64,000 nt of DNA from contig JAQCCM010000002.1 in NCBI GenBank assembly GCA_027621175.1, forward strand, positions 124,001 to 188,000. Reading direction: 5' to 3'. The notes beneath the pieces are model-generated. The model saw nothing but the letters and a program-made list of their open reading frames with translations. It did not search any database and had not been told where the DNA came from. Shown piece by piece: positions 20,488 to 32,360 of this stretch (position 1 is its first letter; every line of letters begins with the position of its first letter). Both the position numbers and the translations under genes were made by a program. Origin of the DNA: Bacteroidota bacterium (GTDB lineage: Bacteria > Bacteroidota > Bacteroidia > Flavobacteriales > Flavobacteriaceae).

Positions 20488-21287
20488 TGAAAAAGTTAAT
20501 TTTTGTTTTTGGTCTATTCTTGATTTGGAGTTGCGAAGATCCTATTGATGTTAAACTCCCCAATACCGAGCAAAACGTGGTAATCGATGCCATGCTTTGG
20601 CGACCTGTTGCAGGCACGCAAGGCACACTAGAAGTTGTATTGACTAAAACTGCAGCCTTTTATTCAAATACAATTTCGCATATTTCAGGAGCAGATGTTT
20701 CGCTACACTATGGTAACACCAGCGTTCAAGCGGTTGAGGGCGATACTGGACGCTACAGTGCTGAAAACATACAAGTGTCTGAAAGTGATGTGTTTACAAT
20801 AAAAGTGGTGATTGATGATGTGGTTTATACCGCCACGGAAAAGCTTGTACTATCTACCACAATCGACAACATAACACAAGGACAGAATACCGTGTTTTCA
20901 GATGAGGAAGTAGAAGCTATTGTACAGTTTACAGACAGACCTGAGTTAGGGAATTATTACATTATGGATTTTGGCTATAATAATTTGTTTGTAACAAGAG
21001 ATGTGTTCTACAATGGGAATCAGCTCACATTTTCATTCTATTATGATGAGTTTTTTCCAAAAAACACCCCTACACCAGTGTATTTAATGGGTGTAGATAA
21101 AGATTTTTATACGTATATGCAGGTGCTTATTTCCCATGCAGGACAAGATGGTGGTGGTCCTTTTGCTACGGCAAAATCTACGTTGCGTGGAAACATCCAA
21201 AACACCGCTGACCCAGATGCATTTCCATTGGGCTATTTTAGGGTTGTTGAACGAGATAGCTTTATATTTACCGCAACAGAAAACTGA
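20487..21287 (+). CDS. DUF4249-type lipoprotein paired with the TonB receptor
   Basis: MKKLIFVFGLFLIWSCEDPIDVKLPNTEQNVVIDAML; overlaps the receptor stop. Confidence 0.75.
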   Translation: MKKLIFVFGLFLIWSCEDPIDVKLPNTEQNVVIDAMLWRPVAGTQGTLEVVLTKTAAFYSNTISHISGADVSLHYGNTSVQAVEGDTGRYSAENIQVSESDVFTIKVVIDDVVYTATEKLVLSTTIDNITQGQNTVFSDEEVEAIVQFTDRPELGNYYIMDFGYNNLFVTRDVFYNGNQLTFSFYYDEFFPKNTPTPVYLMGVDKDFYTYMQVLISHAGQDGGGPFATAKSTLRGNIQNTADPDAFPLGYFRVVERDSFIFTATEN

Positions 21288-21505
21288 TGAACAAACGAAA
21301 TCTGTTTCGAGGACTACGTGCCATGGCTTATGCTATTGTGCTGGCTTTTATTGGGCCAACCGTATTAACCTCTGCGTTTAAAAATCAAGATCATCCGCTC
21401 TATATTCCTGTTTTGGGTGTAGCCATTTTGATGTGTGCTGCAGCCATTGCGCTAGGTTTTTGGGGGATTAAGCTCATGGTAAAAGGGCTGTTTAATGAAG
21501 AGTAA
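21287..21505 (+). CDS. Small integral membrane protein (DUF6095-like)
   Basis: Two hydrophobic segments; overlaps the previous stop by 1 nt. Confidence 0.6.
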   Translation: MNKRNLFRGLRAMAYAIVLAFIGPTVLTSAFKNQDHPLYIPVLGVAILMCAAAIALGFWGIKLMVKGLFNEE

Positions 21506-21574
21506 TCCTATTTAACGATTATCCTTTAAAAAGTTCTTGAACACTTACACAATCCGCTTATCTTTGCCAACTAT

Positions 21575-23533
21575 ATGAGTTCAGTAATTGACATTCGTTT
21601 ACCCGACGGCGCCGTAAAGCAAATGCCCAGCGGCAGCACTCCTTTCGATGTAGCTAAAGCCATTAGCGAGGGATTGGCACGTGCTATCGTTTCAGCAGCT
21701 TACAACGGAGTGGTGGTTGAAACAAAAACACCCCTAACTGCAAACGGTGACTTGGTGCTTTATACCTTTAACGACGCAGCAGGAAGACAAGCCTTTTGGC
21801 ATTCTAGCGCGCACCTATTAGCGCAAGCCCTAGAACAACTTTACCCAGGAATAAAACTCACCATTGGTCCAGCTATTGACAGTGGTTTTTATTACGACGT
21901 AGACGCTGGGGAACACACCATTACGGAAAAAGAGTTGGGAGCTATTGAAAAACGTATGTTGGAACTTGCACGTGGCAAACACGAGTTTAAGATGCGCTCA
22001 TCTTCTAAAGCGGAAGCCCTAGCATTTTATAAAGAAGCAGGAAACGAGTACAAAACCGAACTGATAGAAGCCTTAGAAGACGGCACCATCACGTTTTGTG
22101 ATCATGATGATTTTACCGATTTGTGTCGTGGTGGACACATTCCAAACACAGGAATTGTAAAAGCCGTTAAGCTGACCAATATCGCAGGGGCATATTGGCG
22201 TGGCGATGAGAACAACAAACAACTCACCCGCATTTACGGGGTATCCTTTCCCAAACAAAAATTACTTACTGAGCATCTTGAACTTTTAGAAGAAGCTAAA
22301 AAACGTGATCACAGAAAATTAGGAGCGGAATTAGGTCTTTTTACGTTTTCACAAAAAGTAGGTCAGGGCTTGCCGCTTTGGCTGCCCAAAGGGGCAGCAC
22401 TGCGCGAGCGACTCGAGCAGTTTTTGCGCAAAGCGCAAAACAAAGCGGGATACGATCAGGTTGTTACCCCGCATATTGGACAAAAAGAACTTTATGTCAC
22501 TTCTGGACATTACGAAAAATATGGAGCTGATAGCTTTCAACCCATTCAAACACCTGCCGAAGGCGAAGAGTTTTTACTTAAACCCATGAACTGTCCGCAT
22601 CACTGCGAAATCTATAACGCTTCCCCTTGGAGCTATCGTGATCTACCCATACGTTTGGCAGAATTTGGTACCGTATATCGTTATGAACAAAGTGGTGAGT
22701 TACATGGACTAACGCGTGTTCGTGGATTCACTCAAGACGATGCACATATTTTCTGCACCCCCGAACAACTCAACGATGAGTTTATGGGTGTTATTGATTT
22801 GGTGCTTTATGTATTCAACGCGCTCGGATTTAAAGATTTTAAAACGCAAGTTTCTATACGTGACCCCGAAAAACCAGAAAAGTATATTGGCGATACCGCA
22901 CTTTGGGAAAAAGCAGAGCAAGCCATCATTGACGCTGCCGAGCAGAAAGGACTTGACTATGTTGTTGAAACTGGCGAAGCCGCATTTTATGGTCCTAAGC
23001 TTGACTTTATGGTTAAAGATGCATTAGGTAGAAGCTGGCAGTTAGGAACCATTCAAGTAGATTACAACTTACCTGAACGTTTTGACCTTAGTTATAAAGG
23101 AAGTGATAACGAAATGCATCGCCCGGTGATGATTCACAGAGCCCCATTTGGGAGTATGGAACGATTTGTAGCCATTTTAATTGAACATACAGGCGGAAAT
23201 TTCCCCTTATGGCTGACGCCCACACAGGTACAATTGCTCTGTGTGAGTGAAAAGCATGAAAAATACACTAAAAAAGTTTCAGAATTCTTAGAAAATAACG
23301 AAATTCGCGCCCTCGTGGATGATAGAAATGAGACTATTGGTAAAAAAATCCGCGAAGCTGAAATGAGCAAGGTGCCCTATATGGTCATCATAGGCGAACA
23401 AGAAGCTGCGCAAGAAACCGTCTCAGTTCGACAACACGGAGGAAACGACCTAGGGGTTATGCCACTAGATACTTTTGCAACACTGATTAAAAATAGAGCT
23501 GCAAAAGAAATTGAAATATTTACAACCAACTAA
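21575..23533 (+). CDS. thrS: Threonyl-tRNA synthetase
   Basis: TGS domain, [61 protein letters not shown]. Confidence 0.97.
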   Translation: MSSVIDIRLPDGAVKQMPSGSTPFDVAKAISEGLARAIVSAAYNGVVVETKTPLTANGDLVLYTFNDAAGRQAFWHSSAHLLAQALEQLYPGIKLTIGPAIDSGFYYDVDAGEHTITEKELGAIEKRMLELARGKHEFKMRSSSKAEALAFYKEAGNEYKTELIEALEDGTITFCDHDDFTDLCRGGHIPNTGIVKAVKLTNIAGAYWRGDENNKQLTRIYGVSFPKQKLLTEHLELLEEAKKRDHRKLGAELGLFTFSQKVGQGLPLWLPKGAALRERLEQFLRKAQNKAGYDQVVTPHIGQKELYVTSGHYEKYGADSFQPIQTPAEGEEFLLKPMNCPHHCEIYNASPWSYRDLPIRLAEFGTVYRYEQSGELHGLTRVRGFTQDDAHIFCTPEQLNDEFMGVIDLVLYVFNALGFKDFKTQVSIRDPEKPEKYIGDTALWEKAEQAIIDAAEQKGLDYVVETGEAAFYGPKLDFMVKDALGRSWQLGTIQVDYNLPERFDLSYKGSDNEMHRPVMIHRAPFGSMERFVAILIEHTGGNFPLWLTPTQVQLLCVSEKHEKYTKKVSEFLENNEIRALVDDRNETIGKKIREAEMSKVPYMVIIGEQEAAQETVSVRQHGGNDLGVMPLDTFATLIKNRAAKEIEIFTTN

Positions 23534-23544
23534 ATTCTTTTGTT

Positions 23545-24096
23545 ATAGCAATAAGAAGAAGAAGAAGCAGAGGCCCTGCTCGAATCATAAAAGAAGATAA
23601 ACACCGAATCAATCAAAAGATTCGGGTGCCTGAAGTACGTTTGGTTGGTGACAACGTTGAAATGGGTGTATATCCATTGCAAAAAGCCCTGCAAAAAGCA
23701 GGTGAGTTGGAGTTAGACTTGGTTGAAATTTCACCAAACGCTGCTCCACCGGTGTGTAAAATCATCGACTATAAAAAGTTCCTTTACGAGCAAAAAAAGC
23801 GCGAAAAGGTAATGAAAGCAAACGCCTCTAAGGTGGTGCTGAAAGAAATAAGGTTTGGACCACAAACCGACGAGCATGATTACGAGTTTAAAAAGAAGCA
23901 CGCAATCAAGTTTTTAGAAGAGGGCGCAAAGCTAAAAGCATTTGTGTTTTTTAAAGGACGCTCGATTATTTTTAAAGAACAAGGCCAAATCTTGTTGCTG
24001 CGATTGGCGCAAGACTTGGAGGATTATGGCAAAGTAGAACAGTTGCCTAAGTTAGAAGGAAAGCGGATGATTATGTTAATCAATCCGAAAAAATAA
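23545..24096 (+). CDS. infC: Translation initiation factor IF-3, proposed ATA start at 23545 (ORF track starts at an internal GTG)
   Basis: Frame extends upstream as [38 protein letters not shown], the conserved IF-3 N-terminus; no ATG/GTG/TTG upstream of 23626 after the in-frame stop at 23512. Confidence 0.88.
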   Translation: MAIRRRRSRGPARIIKEDKHRINQKIRVPEVRLVGDNVEMGVYPLQKALQKAGELELDLVEISPNAAPPVCKIIDYKKFLYEQKKREKVMKANASKVVLKEIRFGPQTDEHDYEFKKKHAIKFLEEGAKLKAFVFFKGRSIIFKEQGQILLLRLAQDLEDYGKVEQLPKLEGKRMIMLINPKK

Positions 24097-24109
24097 AAAA
24101 GGAAGTAGT

Positions 24110-24307
24110 ATGCCTAAGATGAAAACCAAGTCGAGTGCCAAAAAACGCTTTAAGCTAACAGGTACAGGGAAAATCAAACGCAAGCATGCGTTTAAGAGTC
24201 ATATTTTGACAAAAAAATCTAAGAAGCGTAAGCTTAAACTAACCCAAAGTGGTTTGGTTCACGAAAGCGACGCTGACAATATCAAGGAACAACTTCGTTT
24301 AAAATAA
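24110..24307 (+). CDS. rpmI: 50S ribosomal protein L35
   Basis: [42 protein letters not shown]. Confidence 0.97.
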   Translation: MPKMKTKSSAKKRFKLTGTGKIKRKHAFKSHILTKKSKKRKLKLTQSGLVHESDADNIKEQLRLK

Positions 24308-24367
24308 TAATAACCTGAAGTCGGCTTTAAAAGTGAGTTACTCCGCCTGCTTCACAATTTGTAAATC

Positions 24368-24712
24368 ATGCCAAGATCAGTAAACTCTGTAGCTTCTAGA
24401 GCAAGAAGAAAGAAAATTTTAAAACTAGCCAAAGGATACTTTGGTAGAAGAAAAAACGTGTGGACGGTTGCTAAAAACGCCGTTGAAAAAGCTCTACTTT
24501 ACGCATACCGCGACCGTAGAAATAAAAAACGTAGTTTCCGCGCATTATGGATTACACGTATCAATGCTGGTGCGCGTCTTTATGGTATGTCATACTCACA
24601 ATTTATGGGTAAAGTGAATGCCAATAACATTGCACTAAACCGTAAAGTATTGGCTGACTTAGCCATGAACCACCCAGAGGCATTTAAGGCGGTGGTTGAT
24701 AAAGTAAAATAA
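24368..24712 (+). CDS. rplT: 50S ribosomal protein L20
   Basis: [55 protein letters not shown]. Confidence 0.97.
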   Translation: MPRSVNSVASRARRKKILKLAKGYFGRRKNVWTVAKNAVEKALLYAYRDRRNKKRSFRALWITRINAGARLYGMSYSQFMGKVNANNIALNRKVLADLAMNHPEAFKAVVDKVK

Positions 24713-24716
24713 GAAA

Positions 24717-26231
24717 CTAGAACGGCATATCGTCGTCTGACGAAGAATCAAACGCATCGTTTGGATCTATGCGAGGCGTTTGAAACGATTCATCCGAGTT
24801 TATCTTGGACTGGAACTCTGTTGGTGCGTCAAACGAATCCAAGTTATCAAACTTACCTAATGCTCCGATAAATTTCAATCGGATACTATCCAAACCACCA
24901 TTTCGGTGTTTAGCAATAATAAATTCTGCCTGTCCGGCAGCAGGCGTACGTTCCTCGTCGTCCCACTCATCAATTTTGTAATATTCAGGACGATAAATAA
25001 ATGTTACCAAATCGGCATCTTGCTCAATGGCTCCTGATTCACGCAAATCTGAAATTTGCGGACGCTTACTGCCACCCCTCGTTTCAACAGCACGAGAAAG
25101 TTGCGAAAGCGCAATTACAGGAATTTCCAATTCTTTTGCCAAGGCTTTAAGATTCCGAGAGATCGTGGAGATTTCTTGCTCACGATTTCCTGCTTTACTA
25201 CTTCCCCCTGGCGTCATAAGCTGCAAGTAATCGATCATAATCATTCGAATACCAAACTGTGACGATAAACGTCGTGCTTTAGCGCGAAGGTCAAATATAG
25301 ATAACGAAGGAGTGTCATCAATATATAAAGGGGCATTTTCTAAAGCAGACACCTTTACATTGAGCTGCTTCCATTCGTGATCTTCTAATTTTCCGGTACG
25401 CAGTTTTTCAGATGAAAGACCCGTTTCAGATGAAATTAATCTCGTAATCAATTGTACGGATGACATTTCCAAAGAGAAAAAGGCAACCGGAATGTTTTGT
25501 TCAACGGCAATATTCCGTGCCATAGATAAGGTAAACGCTGTTTTACCCATACCTGGGCGAGCTGCGACAATAATCAAATCACTATTTTGCCACCCCGAAG
25601 TAAGTTTGTCCACCCCAAAAAAACCAGATGGCACCCCACTCATTCCTTCCTGATTAGCAATTTCTTCAATTTTTTTCTTGGCCTGAATCACAAGATTTTG
25701 CGCCGTTGTCGTTGACGACTTTAAATTCCCCTGCGAGACTTCGTAAAGTTTTGATTCTGCTTTGTCAAGCATGTCAAAAACATCTTTGGTTTCATCGTAG
25801 GCCTCCTCAATAATTTCACTTGAAATTTTAATCAAACTGCGCTGAATGTATTTCTGAAGAATGATACGCGCATGATATTCAATATGCGCCGAGGAAGATA
25901 CTTTTTTGGAAAGCTGAATCAAATAAAAATCACCACCAACTTGATTCAATTTAGCATCTTTTTTAAGCTGTGCTGAAACAGTTAACAAGTCAATTGGTTC
26001 TGAATTTTCGAACAACTTGACCATAGCGGTAAAAATAATTTGATGCGCTTCGCGATAAAATGCATCCGGAAGTAAAATATCAATTACCCCATCCACCCCT
26101 TTTTTATCTATCATCATGGCGCCAAGCACCACTTCTTCAAAATCGATTACTTGTGGTGGCAGCTTTCCGCGCTCCATAGGTACTACTGTTGCAGGAGAAA
26201 CTACAGACGGATTAGGATTCATTTTTTCCAT
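24717..26231 (-). CDS. dnaB: Replicative DNA helicase DnaB
   Basis: ARPGMGKTAFTLSMARN, FSLEMSSVQLITRLIS, DYLQLMTPGG, SDLRESGAIEQDAD. Confidence 0.96.
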   Translation of the reverse strand: MEKMNPNPSVVSPATVVPMERGKLPPQVIDFEEVVLGAMMIDKKGVDGVIDILLPDAFYREAHQIIFTAMVKLFENSEPIDLLTVSAQLKKDAKLNQVGGDFYLIQLSKKVSSSAHIEYHARIILQKYIQRSLIKISSEIIEEAYDETKDVFDMLDKAESKLYEVSQGNLKSSTTTAQNLVIQAKKKIEEIANQEGMSGVPSGFFGVDKLTSGWQNSDLIIVAARPGMGKTAFTLSMARNIAVEQNIPVAFFSLEMSSVQLITRLISSETGLSSEKLRTGKLEDHEWKQLNVKVSALENAPLYIDDTPSLSIFDLRAKARRLSSQFGIRMIMIDYLQLMTPGGSSKAGNREQEISTISRNLKALAKELEIPVIALSQLSRAVETRGGSKRPQISDLRESGAIEQDADLVTFIYRPEYYKIDEWDDEERTPAAGQAEFIIAKHRNGGLDSIRLKFIGALGKFDNLDSFDAPTEFQSKINSDESFQTPRIDPNDAFDSSSDDDMPF

Positions 26232-26336
26232 GACACTAAACTACATGAATTGTATTATATAGAACGGGGAAATCGCAAAAACTAACGAACAAAAAAGCGG
26301 TTAATAACACAAACAAAATTGTTCATAAGCCAAACA

Positions 26337-27290
26337 TTACTCGTCATAAACTCCCATAGCAAAAAACTTTTCCATACGCTCTTGCACCAGGTCTTTTGTA
26401 GGTTTGTCTTTAAGCTCCGCAAAGGTTTTGCAAATGGTTTTTCGAACGGTCTCGAACATGGCATCGCGATTTGTGTGTGCTCCGCCTAAGGGTTCTTTAA
26501 CAATTGAGTCAATCAATTTTTGACGCTTCATATCTTTGGCCGTAAGTTTTAAGGCTTCAGCTGCTTGCTCTTTGTATTCCCAACTGCGCCATAAAATAGA
26601 AGAACAAGATTCGGGGGAAATTACGGAATACCACGTGTTTTCGAGCATAAACACACGGTCACCAACGCCTATTCCAAGTGCACCCCCAGAAGCACCTTCG
26701 CCAATAATGACGACAATAATAGGTACTTTAAGTCGGGACATTTCAAGAATATTACGCGCAATGGCTTCACCCTGCCCACGTTCCTCAGCCTCCAATCCTG
26801 GATATGCTCCCGGTGTATCTACAAAACACACAACAGGAAGGTTGAATTTTTCAGCAGACTTCATTAAGCGTAGCGCCTTACGGTACCCCTCTGGATTCGC
26901 CATACCGAAATTTCGGTATTGTCGGGTTTTGGTATTGTACCCTTTTTGCTGACCTATAAACATAAAGCTTTGATCCCCAATTTTTCCCAAACCACCAATC
27001 ATAGCCTTATCGTCCTTAACCGTTCTGTCTCCGTGAAGTTCCAAGAAACTGCCTTTTGTTAGGGCATTTATGTAATCTAAGGTATAGGGCCTGGATGGGT
27101 GTCGTGAAACTTGTACACGCTGCCATGCGGTAAGGTTGCCGTAAATTTCTTTTTTTAAATCAACAAGACGTTCCGAGATTTTTGCACAGGTATCCGTAAC
27201 GTCTACATCGCTTTCGTCTCCAATGAGCTCGCATTTCTGTAGTTGATCTTCTAACTCTTTAATAGGTTGCTCAAAGTCCAAATACTCCAT
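26337..27290 (-). CDS. accA: Acetyl-CoA carboxylase carboxyltransferase alpha subunit
   Basis: [45 protein letters not shown]. Confidence 0.96.
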   Translation of the reverse strand: MEYLDFEQPIKELEDQLQKCELIGDESDVDVTDTCAKISERLVDLKKEIYGNLTAWQRVQVSRHPSRPYTLDYINALTKGSFLELHGDRTVKDDKAMIGGLGKIGDQSFMFIGQQKGYNTKTRQYRNFGMANPEGYRKALRLMKSAEKFNLPVVCFVDTPGAYPGLEAEERGQGEAIARNILEMSRLKVPIIVVIIGEGASGGALGIGVGDRVFMLENTWYSVISPESCSSILWRSWEYKEQAAEALKLTAKDMKRQKLIDSIVKEPLGGAHTNRDAMFETVRKTICKTFAELKDKPTKDLVQERMEKFFAMGVYDE

Positions 27291-27319
27291 AGTGTGGTTG
27301 TTATACATAGCAAATATAC

Positions 27320-28231
27320 TTAAATTGATATCTGACTACCTACTTGTTTTGCTTTTTTTGTCCGTCTTAGCTTGAGAATTCCATTTGCAATCACAGCAGA
27401 TAAAATACATAAAACGCCTATGTAGAAAGGAGTTGACATGGCTTCTTTTTCACCAAAAACCACATAAGCCAAAGTAATCCCGTATACAGGCTCCATGTTT
27501 ATACCAAGCATGATAGAATAAGGTGTAAGATGCCGCATCACCACAATGGAAACTACAAAAGCGTACGAAGTACAAACAAATGCAAGCAGTGATAACCAAA
27601 AGAAATCTTGAGGGGAAATATCAAAAAAAGCGGGGGTAAATGCCCCTTGTGTAGCCAAAAGAACGCTAACGACTAATGCACCAACCAGAAGCTCATAAAA
27701 AGACAACACATAAGGATTTGTCTTGCTTACAAATTTGCCATTCACCAACGTAAACACCACAGCTAAAACAGTGGATATTCCAGCATACATAAACCCTTTT
27801 AGATGTACACCATCAGCGCCCAAAACCAATACCAATCCAATAATAACGAGTAAGCCAAATAAGACTTCGTAACCTATGACTTTTCGTTTGTAAAAAATGG
27901 GTTCCAACAACGAAGTAAGAAATGCACCAGAAGAAAGTACAGAAAGCGTAACAGAAACATTTGAAACTTTAACCGCTCCGAAAAATGTAATCCAGTGAAA
28001 GGCAATAAGAATACCACTAACAATGGCAACCCAAGCAATGGTTTTTGAAACTCGAAACGAATGCTTGCGCATCCATAAAAAAACACCCAAACCAATAGTA
28101 GCAAGTGTCATGCGATACCAGACCAATGGAATAGCAGAAATGCTAATAAGCGCACCCAATACCGCCGTGAATCCAAAAATGATGACAATAAAATGAAAGT
28201 GTATTGTACTTAAGAATTTATCTTTTTGCAT
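27320..28231 (-). CDS. EamA/DMT-family transporter
   Basis: Ten hydrophobic segments, duplicated EamA pattern. Confidence 0.85.
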   Translation of the reverse strand: MQKDKFLSTIHFHFIVIIFGFTAVLGALISISAIPLVWYRMTLATIGLGVFLWMRKHSFRVSKTIAWVAIVSGILIAFHWITFFGAVKVSNVSVTLSVLSSGAFLTSLLEPIFYKRKVIGYEVLFGLLVIIGLVLVLGADGVHLKGFMYAGISTVLAVVFTLVNGKFVSKTNPYVLSFYELLVGALVVSVLLATQGAFTPAFFDISPQDFFWLSLLAFVCTSYAFVVSIVVMRHLTPYSIMLGINMEPVYGITLAYVVFGEKEAMSTPFYIGVLCILSAVIANGILKLRRTKKAKQVGSQISI

Positions 28232-29294
28232 AACGAAGCAAATAAACTGATAAAATAGCAAATATGGCATTTGGGGTCCAAGCCGCTATCCATGGAGTGA
28301 AGTTTGATTTTTCTACCATTACCTCAAAAATTTTATCGAAAAAGATGTAAAGGAACGCTAAAATGATTCCCAAAGCAAGGTTGATTCCCATACCTCCACG
28401 TTTTTTAAAAGAAGCCACAGCAACCGCAATAAGTGTTAGAATAAAAGCGGAAATAGGAATCGTCCATCGCTTATGACGAACTAGCAAGTGATGGTTGATA
28501 AGCGGACTGCCGTTCTCTTTTTCTACTTTAATGTAATCGTTCAATTCGAAAAAGTTAAGGGTTTGTGCTTTGTAGGTAATAGGAACCAATTCATCCAAAT
28601 CAAAATTAAAAAGAGTATCCAAACGAGATTCCTTTCGAATGATTTCAGTATCATCAACAATACTGCGTTGAAAAAACTGCGATAGTCTGTACAAGCTATC
28701 CTGTTCTACCCATCTAATATTTTGCGCTTTGATTTTGTATTGTAGCTCATCGCCATCAAAATGCTCCCAAGTGAAATTATATCCAATTTTTCTATTCGCG
28801 TTATAATTACTCAAATAAATAAAATCATTTTTACTCAGTTGTTTATAAATATTCTCTGTAAGACGAACTTTTGAACCTTTATTAATATACAAGTATTTAA
28901 AATCATTGTAACGTTCACTTGCATTAGGCAACCAGAACATACTTGCTCCAAACGCTAAGACCGCAATAAAAGCAGCAGCAAGGACAAAGGGACGCAAATA
29001 GCGATAAAACGACACACCAGATGAAAGAATAGCAATGACCTCTGTATTACTTGCTAGTTTTGAGGTAAACCAAATGACGGACAAGAATAAAAATATGGGA
29101 AAAAGCATATAGCCAAACACCCAAATAAAGTCGTAGTAATGCGATAAAATCTGAGATTGTGTGAGTTCGTTCTCCTTGAATTTGTCAATTTTTTGAGACA
29201 AGTCAACCAATACACTTATGGGAATAAACATACCCAACATGACAACAAAAGTGCTCAAGTATTTAATTACAATGTAGCGGTCTAATAACTTCAT
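28218..29294 (-). CDS. LptF/LptG-family permease
   Basis: MKLLDRYIVIKYLSTFVVML.., FWLPNASERYNDFKY.., C-terminal TM helices. Confidence 0.87.
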   Translation of the reverse strand: MKLLDRYIVIKYLSTFVVMLGMFIPISVLVDLSQKIDKFKENELTQSQILSHYYDFIWVFGYMLFPIFLFLSVIWFTSKLASNTEVIAILSSGVSFYRYLRPFVLAAAFIAVLAFGASMFWLPNASERYNDFKYLYINKGSKVRLTENIYKQLSKNDFIYLSNYNANRKIGYNFTWEHFDGDELQYKIKAQNIRWVEQDSLYRLSQFFQRSIVDDTEIIRKESRLDTLFNFDLDELVPITYKAQTLNFFELNDYIKVEKENGSPLINHHLLVRHKRWTIPISAFILTLIAVAVASFKKRGGMGINLALGIILAFLYIFFDKIFEVMVEKSNFTPWIAAWTPNAIFAILSVYLLRYAKR

Positions 29295-29296
29295 GG

Positions 29297-30427
29297 TCAG
29301 AGACGATTGTCCATTTGGTGCACCATGGTATTTTTCCACGATGCAAAATCACCCGCTAAAATATGTTTTCTAGCCTCACGAACCAACCATAAATAAAAGG
29401 ACAAATTATGTAGGGTTGCCAATTGTTTTCCAAGTAATTCGTTTGCAGCAAATAGGTGACGCAGATAGGCTTTGCTGTAAGCCGTGTCTACAAAGCTTGC
29501 GCCGTTTGGGTCGATGGGCGAAAAGTCATTTTCCCATTTTTTGTTTTTGATATTTATGGTACCCTCGGAGGTAAAAAGCATGCCGTTGCGGGCATTACGA
29601 GACGGCATTACGCAATCAAACATATCAACTCCCAATGCAATATTTTCCAAAATATTAATAGGGGTTCCAACACCCATCAGATACCGTGGCTTTTCTTCCG
29701 GTAAAATGGCACAAACCGCATCTACCATAGCGTACATTTCCTCCGCTGGCTCTCCTACAGACAAGCCACCAATGGCGTTCCCAGGAGCATTCGTATTGGC
29801 TATAAATTCCGCAGATTGTTCACGTAAATCGGTATAAACACTTCCCTGGACTATGGGAAAAAGCGTTTGCTCATATCCATATTTGGGTTGCGTTTTGGCA
29901 AAATGCTCCTGGCAACGTACCAGCCACCTATGTGTTAAATGCATAGAGTTTTTGGCATAGTCATACGGACATGGGTAGGGCGTACATTCATCAAATGCCA
30001 TGATGATATCTGCTCCAATAGTACGCTGAATATCAATCGCATACTCGGGAGTAAACACATGTTTTGAACCGTCAATATGCGATTTAAACGTAACCCCTTC
30101 TTCCGTAATTTTTCTGTTTTCTGACAAGGAATACACCTGATAACCTCCGCTATCTGTAAGTACGGGCCTGTCCCAGTGCATGAACGAATGAATGCCCCCA
30201 GCCTGCTCCAAAATTGAAGTGGTAGGTCGTAAATACAAATGATACGTATTGGCTAAAATGATATCCGGATTCACGTCTTGCGCCAAGTCCTGCTGATGCA
30301 CCCCTTTTACCGTCGCCGCAGTACCAACCGGCATAAAAATGGGCGTTTCGATGGTTCCGTGGTCAGTGATAAGTACCCCTGCCCTAGCCTTTGAGCCTAC
30401 ATCAGTTTTTTCTAAAGAAAATTTCAC
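29297..30427 (-). CDS. tgt: tRNA-guanine(34) transglycosylase
   Basis: LTDSGGYQVYSLSENRKI, GGLSVGEPAEEMY, MGVGTPINILENIALGVDMFDCVMPSRNARNG. Confidence 0.97.
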   Translation of the reverse strand: MKFSLEKTDVGSKARAGVLITDHGTIETPIFMPVGTAATVKGVHQQDLAQDVNPDIILANTYHLYLRPTTSILEQAGGIHSFMHWDRPVLTDSGGYQVYSLSENRKITEEGVTFKSHIDGSKHVFTPEYAIDIQRTIGADIIMAFDECTPYPCPYDYAKNSMHLTHRWLVRCQEHFAKTQPKYGYEQTLFPIVQGSVYTDLREQSAEFIANTNAPGNAIGGLSVGEPAEEMYAMVDAVCAILPEEKPRYLMGVGTPINILENIALGVDMFDCVMPSRNARNGMLFTSEGTINIKNKKWENDFSPIDPNGASFVDTAYSKAYLRHLFAANELLGKQLATLHNLSFYLWLVREARKHILAGDFASWKNTMVHQMDNRL

Positions 30428-30553
30428 GTGCCAAATATACGCAACCCTTTGCGGTTAGAACTAGCACATTTTTTTGATTATTGATTCGTAATTAATTTAA
30501 TTTTATAATGATTGCTTGGCTACAATCGTATATTTTTGTGCAAAATTATTCCA

Positions 30554-31399
30554 ATGGCATCATTAGAGACGCTTCAACAACTTGTTCCACAAGTTCGCCG
30601 CGACATTTTACGTATGGTTCATCAAGTTAATTCGGGTCACCCTGGCGGTTCTTTAGGCTGTGCAGAGTTTTTTGTGACACTCTATAACCATGTCATGGAA
30701 TATTCCACAGATTTTAATATGGACGGTAAAAATGAAGACCTCTTCTTTTTATCAAATGGACATATATCGCCTGTTTTTTATAGCACGCTAGCACGAAGTG
30801 GTTTCTTCCCTGTTGCTGAGCTTGCCACATTCAGAAAATTAAATTCAAGACTACAAGGACATCCCACTACACACGAAGGTCTTCCGGGAGTGCGTATAGC
30901 TTCTGGATCACTAGGTCAGGGCATGTCTGTCGCCATTGGTGCTGCTGAAACAAAAAAGTTGAATGGAGATGCGCATACCGTTTACAGCCTACACGGAGAT
31001 GGCGAACTACAAGAAGGGCAAAATTGGGAAGCAATTATGTATGCAGGATCGAAAGGGATTGATAATCTTATCTCTACAATAGATTACAACAAACAACAAA
31101 TTGACGGAAGTACTGACGATGTACTACCACTAGGCGACTTACGCTCAAAACTTGAAACGTTTGGTTGGATTGTTCTTGAAGTGGAAAAAGGAAATGACCT
31201 TGAATCCATCATAGAAGGAATGGAAGCTGCCAAAGCGGCCAGTGGAAAGCAAAAACCTGTAGCCATACTGTTGCATACTGTGATGGGGAATGGTGTAGAT
31301 TTTATGATGCACACACACGCATGGCACGGCAAAGCGCCAAACGACGAACAATTAGCAACAGGGCTTGCACAAAACGAAGAAACTTTAGGGGATTATTAA
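30554..31399 (+). CDS. Transketolase, N-terminal (TPP-binding) subunit
   Basis: VNSGHPGGSLGCAEF, GSLGQGMSVAIGAA, GDGELQEGQNWEA. Confidence 0.93.
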   Translation: MASLETLQQLVPQVRRDILRMVHQVNSGHPGGSLGCAEFFVTLYNHVMEYSTDFNMDGKNEDLFFLSNGHISPVFYSTLARSGFFPVAELATFRKLNSRLQGHPTTHEGLPGVRIASGSLGQGMSVAIGAAETKKLNGDAHTVYSLHGDGELQEGQNWEAIMYAGSKGIDNLISTIDYNKQQIDGSTDDVLPLGDLRSKLETFGWIVLEVEKGNDLESIIEGMEAAKAASGKQKPVAILLHTVMGNGVDFMMHTHAWHGKAPNDEQLATGLAQNEETLGDY

Positions 31400-31400
31400 G

Positions 31401-32360
31401 ATGGGATTAAAAGAATATACATTTACAGAAAAAATTGACACACGTTCTGGATTCGGTGTTGGACTTGCTGAGTTAGGTAAAACAAATCCAGATGTGGTTG
31501 CACTTTGTGCAGACCTTACCGGTTCCCTAAAAATGAATGCATTTAAAGATGCGCATCCTGAACGCTTTTTTCAAATTGGAATTGCAGAAGCCAATATGAT
31601 GGGGATTGCTGCAGGTATGACGATTGGCGGAAAAATTCCATTTACAGGAACGTTTGCCAACTTCTCAACGGGACGCGTGTATGACCAAATTCGTCAATCG
31701 ATAGCATATTCGCACAAAAACGTGAAAATATGTGCTTCTCACGCTGGAGTTACCTTGGGTGAGGATGGTGCTACACACCAAATCCTAGAAGACCTTGGCT
31801 TAATGAAAATGCTTCCAGGCATGACCGTAATTAACACCTGTGACTTTGAGCAAACACGCAAAGCCACTCACGCTATTGCGGCACATAACGGACCTGTGTA
31901 TTTACGTTTTGGACGTCCTGCGGTCCCAAATTTCACGAGCGATCTACCTTTTGAAATTGGAAAAGGAATCCTACTACAAGAGGGTACTGACGTAACTCTA
32001 GTGGCAACAGGCCATTTGGTTTGGGAAGCCTTAGAAGCAGCTAAAATTCTACACGATCAGGGCATCAGCGCTGAAGTGATCAACATACACACCATCAAGC
32101 CATTAGATGATGCCTTGATATTAAAATCGGCTAGAAAAACGGGCGCTGTAGTAAGTTGTGAAGAACATAATTACCTCGGTGGACTTGGCGAAAGTATAGC
32201 TCGTGTTTTTACTACCCAACATCCTACTCCTCAAGAGTTTGTTGCTACGCAAGATACGTTTGGTGAGTCTGGAACACCAGCACAATTGATGGAAAAATAT
32301 GGACTAAACACAGCCTCAATTGTAAAAAAATCAAAAGAAGTAATGAGCAGAAAAGCTTAA
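31401..32360 (+). CDS. Transketolase, C-terminal (Pyr/C) subunit
   Basis: TRSGFGVGLAELGK, FQIGIAEANMMGIAAGMTIGGKIPFTGTFANF. Confidence 0.93.
   Translation: MGLKEYTFTEKIDTRSGFGVGLAELGKTNPDVVALCADLTGSLKMNAFKDAHPERFFQIGIAEANMMGIAAGMTIGGKIPFTGTFANFSTGRVYDQIRQSIAYSHKNVKICASHAGVTLGEDGATHQILEDLGLMKMLPGMTVINTCDFEQTRKATHAIAAHNGPVYLRFGRPAVPNFTSDLPFEIGKGILLQEGTDVTLVATGHLVWEALEAAKILHDQGISAEVINIHTIKPLDDALILKSARKTGAVVSCEEHNYLGGLGESIARVFTTQHPTPQEFVATQDTFGESGTPAQLMEKYGLNTASIVKKSKEVMSRKA

Noticed and set aside
30554-32360. Transketolase split into two ORFs as a possible frameshift pseudogene
   Set aside because: Separate N- and C-terminal transketolase subunit genes, 1 nt apart, are a normal arrangement; each half is intact with its own start and stop.
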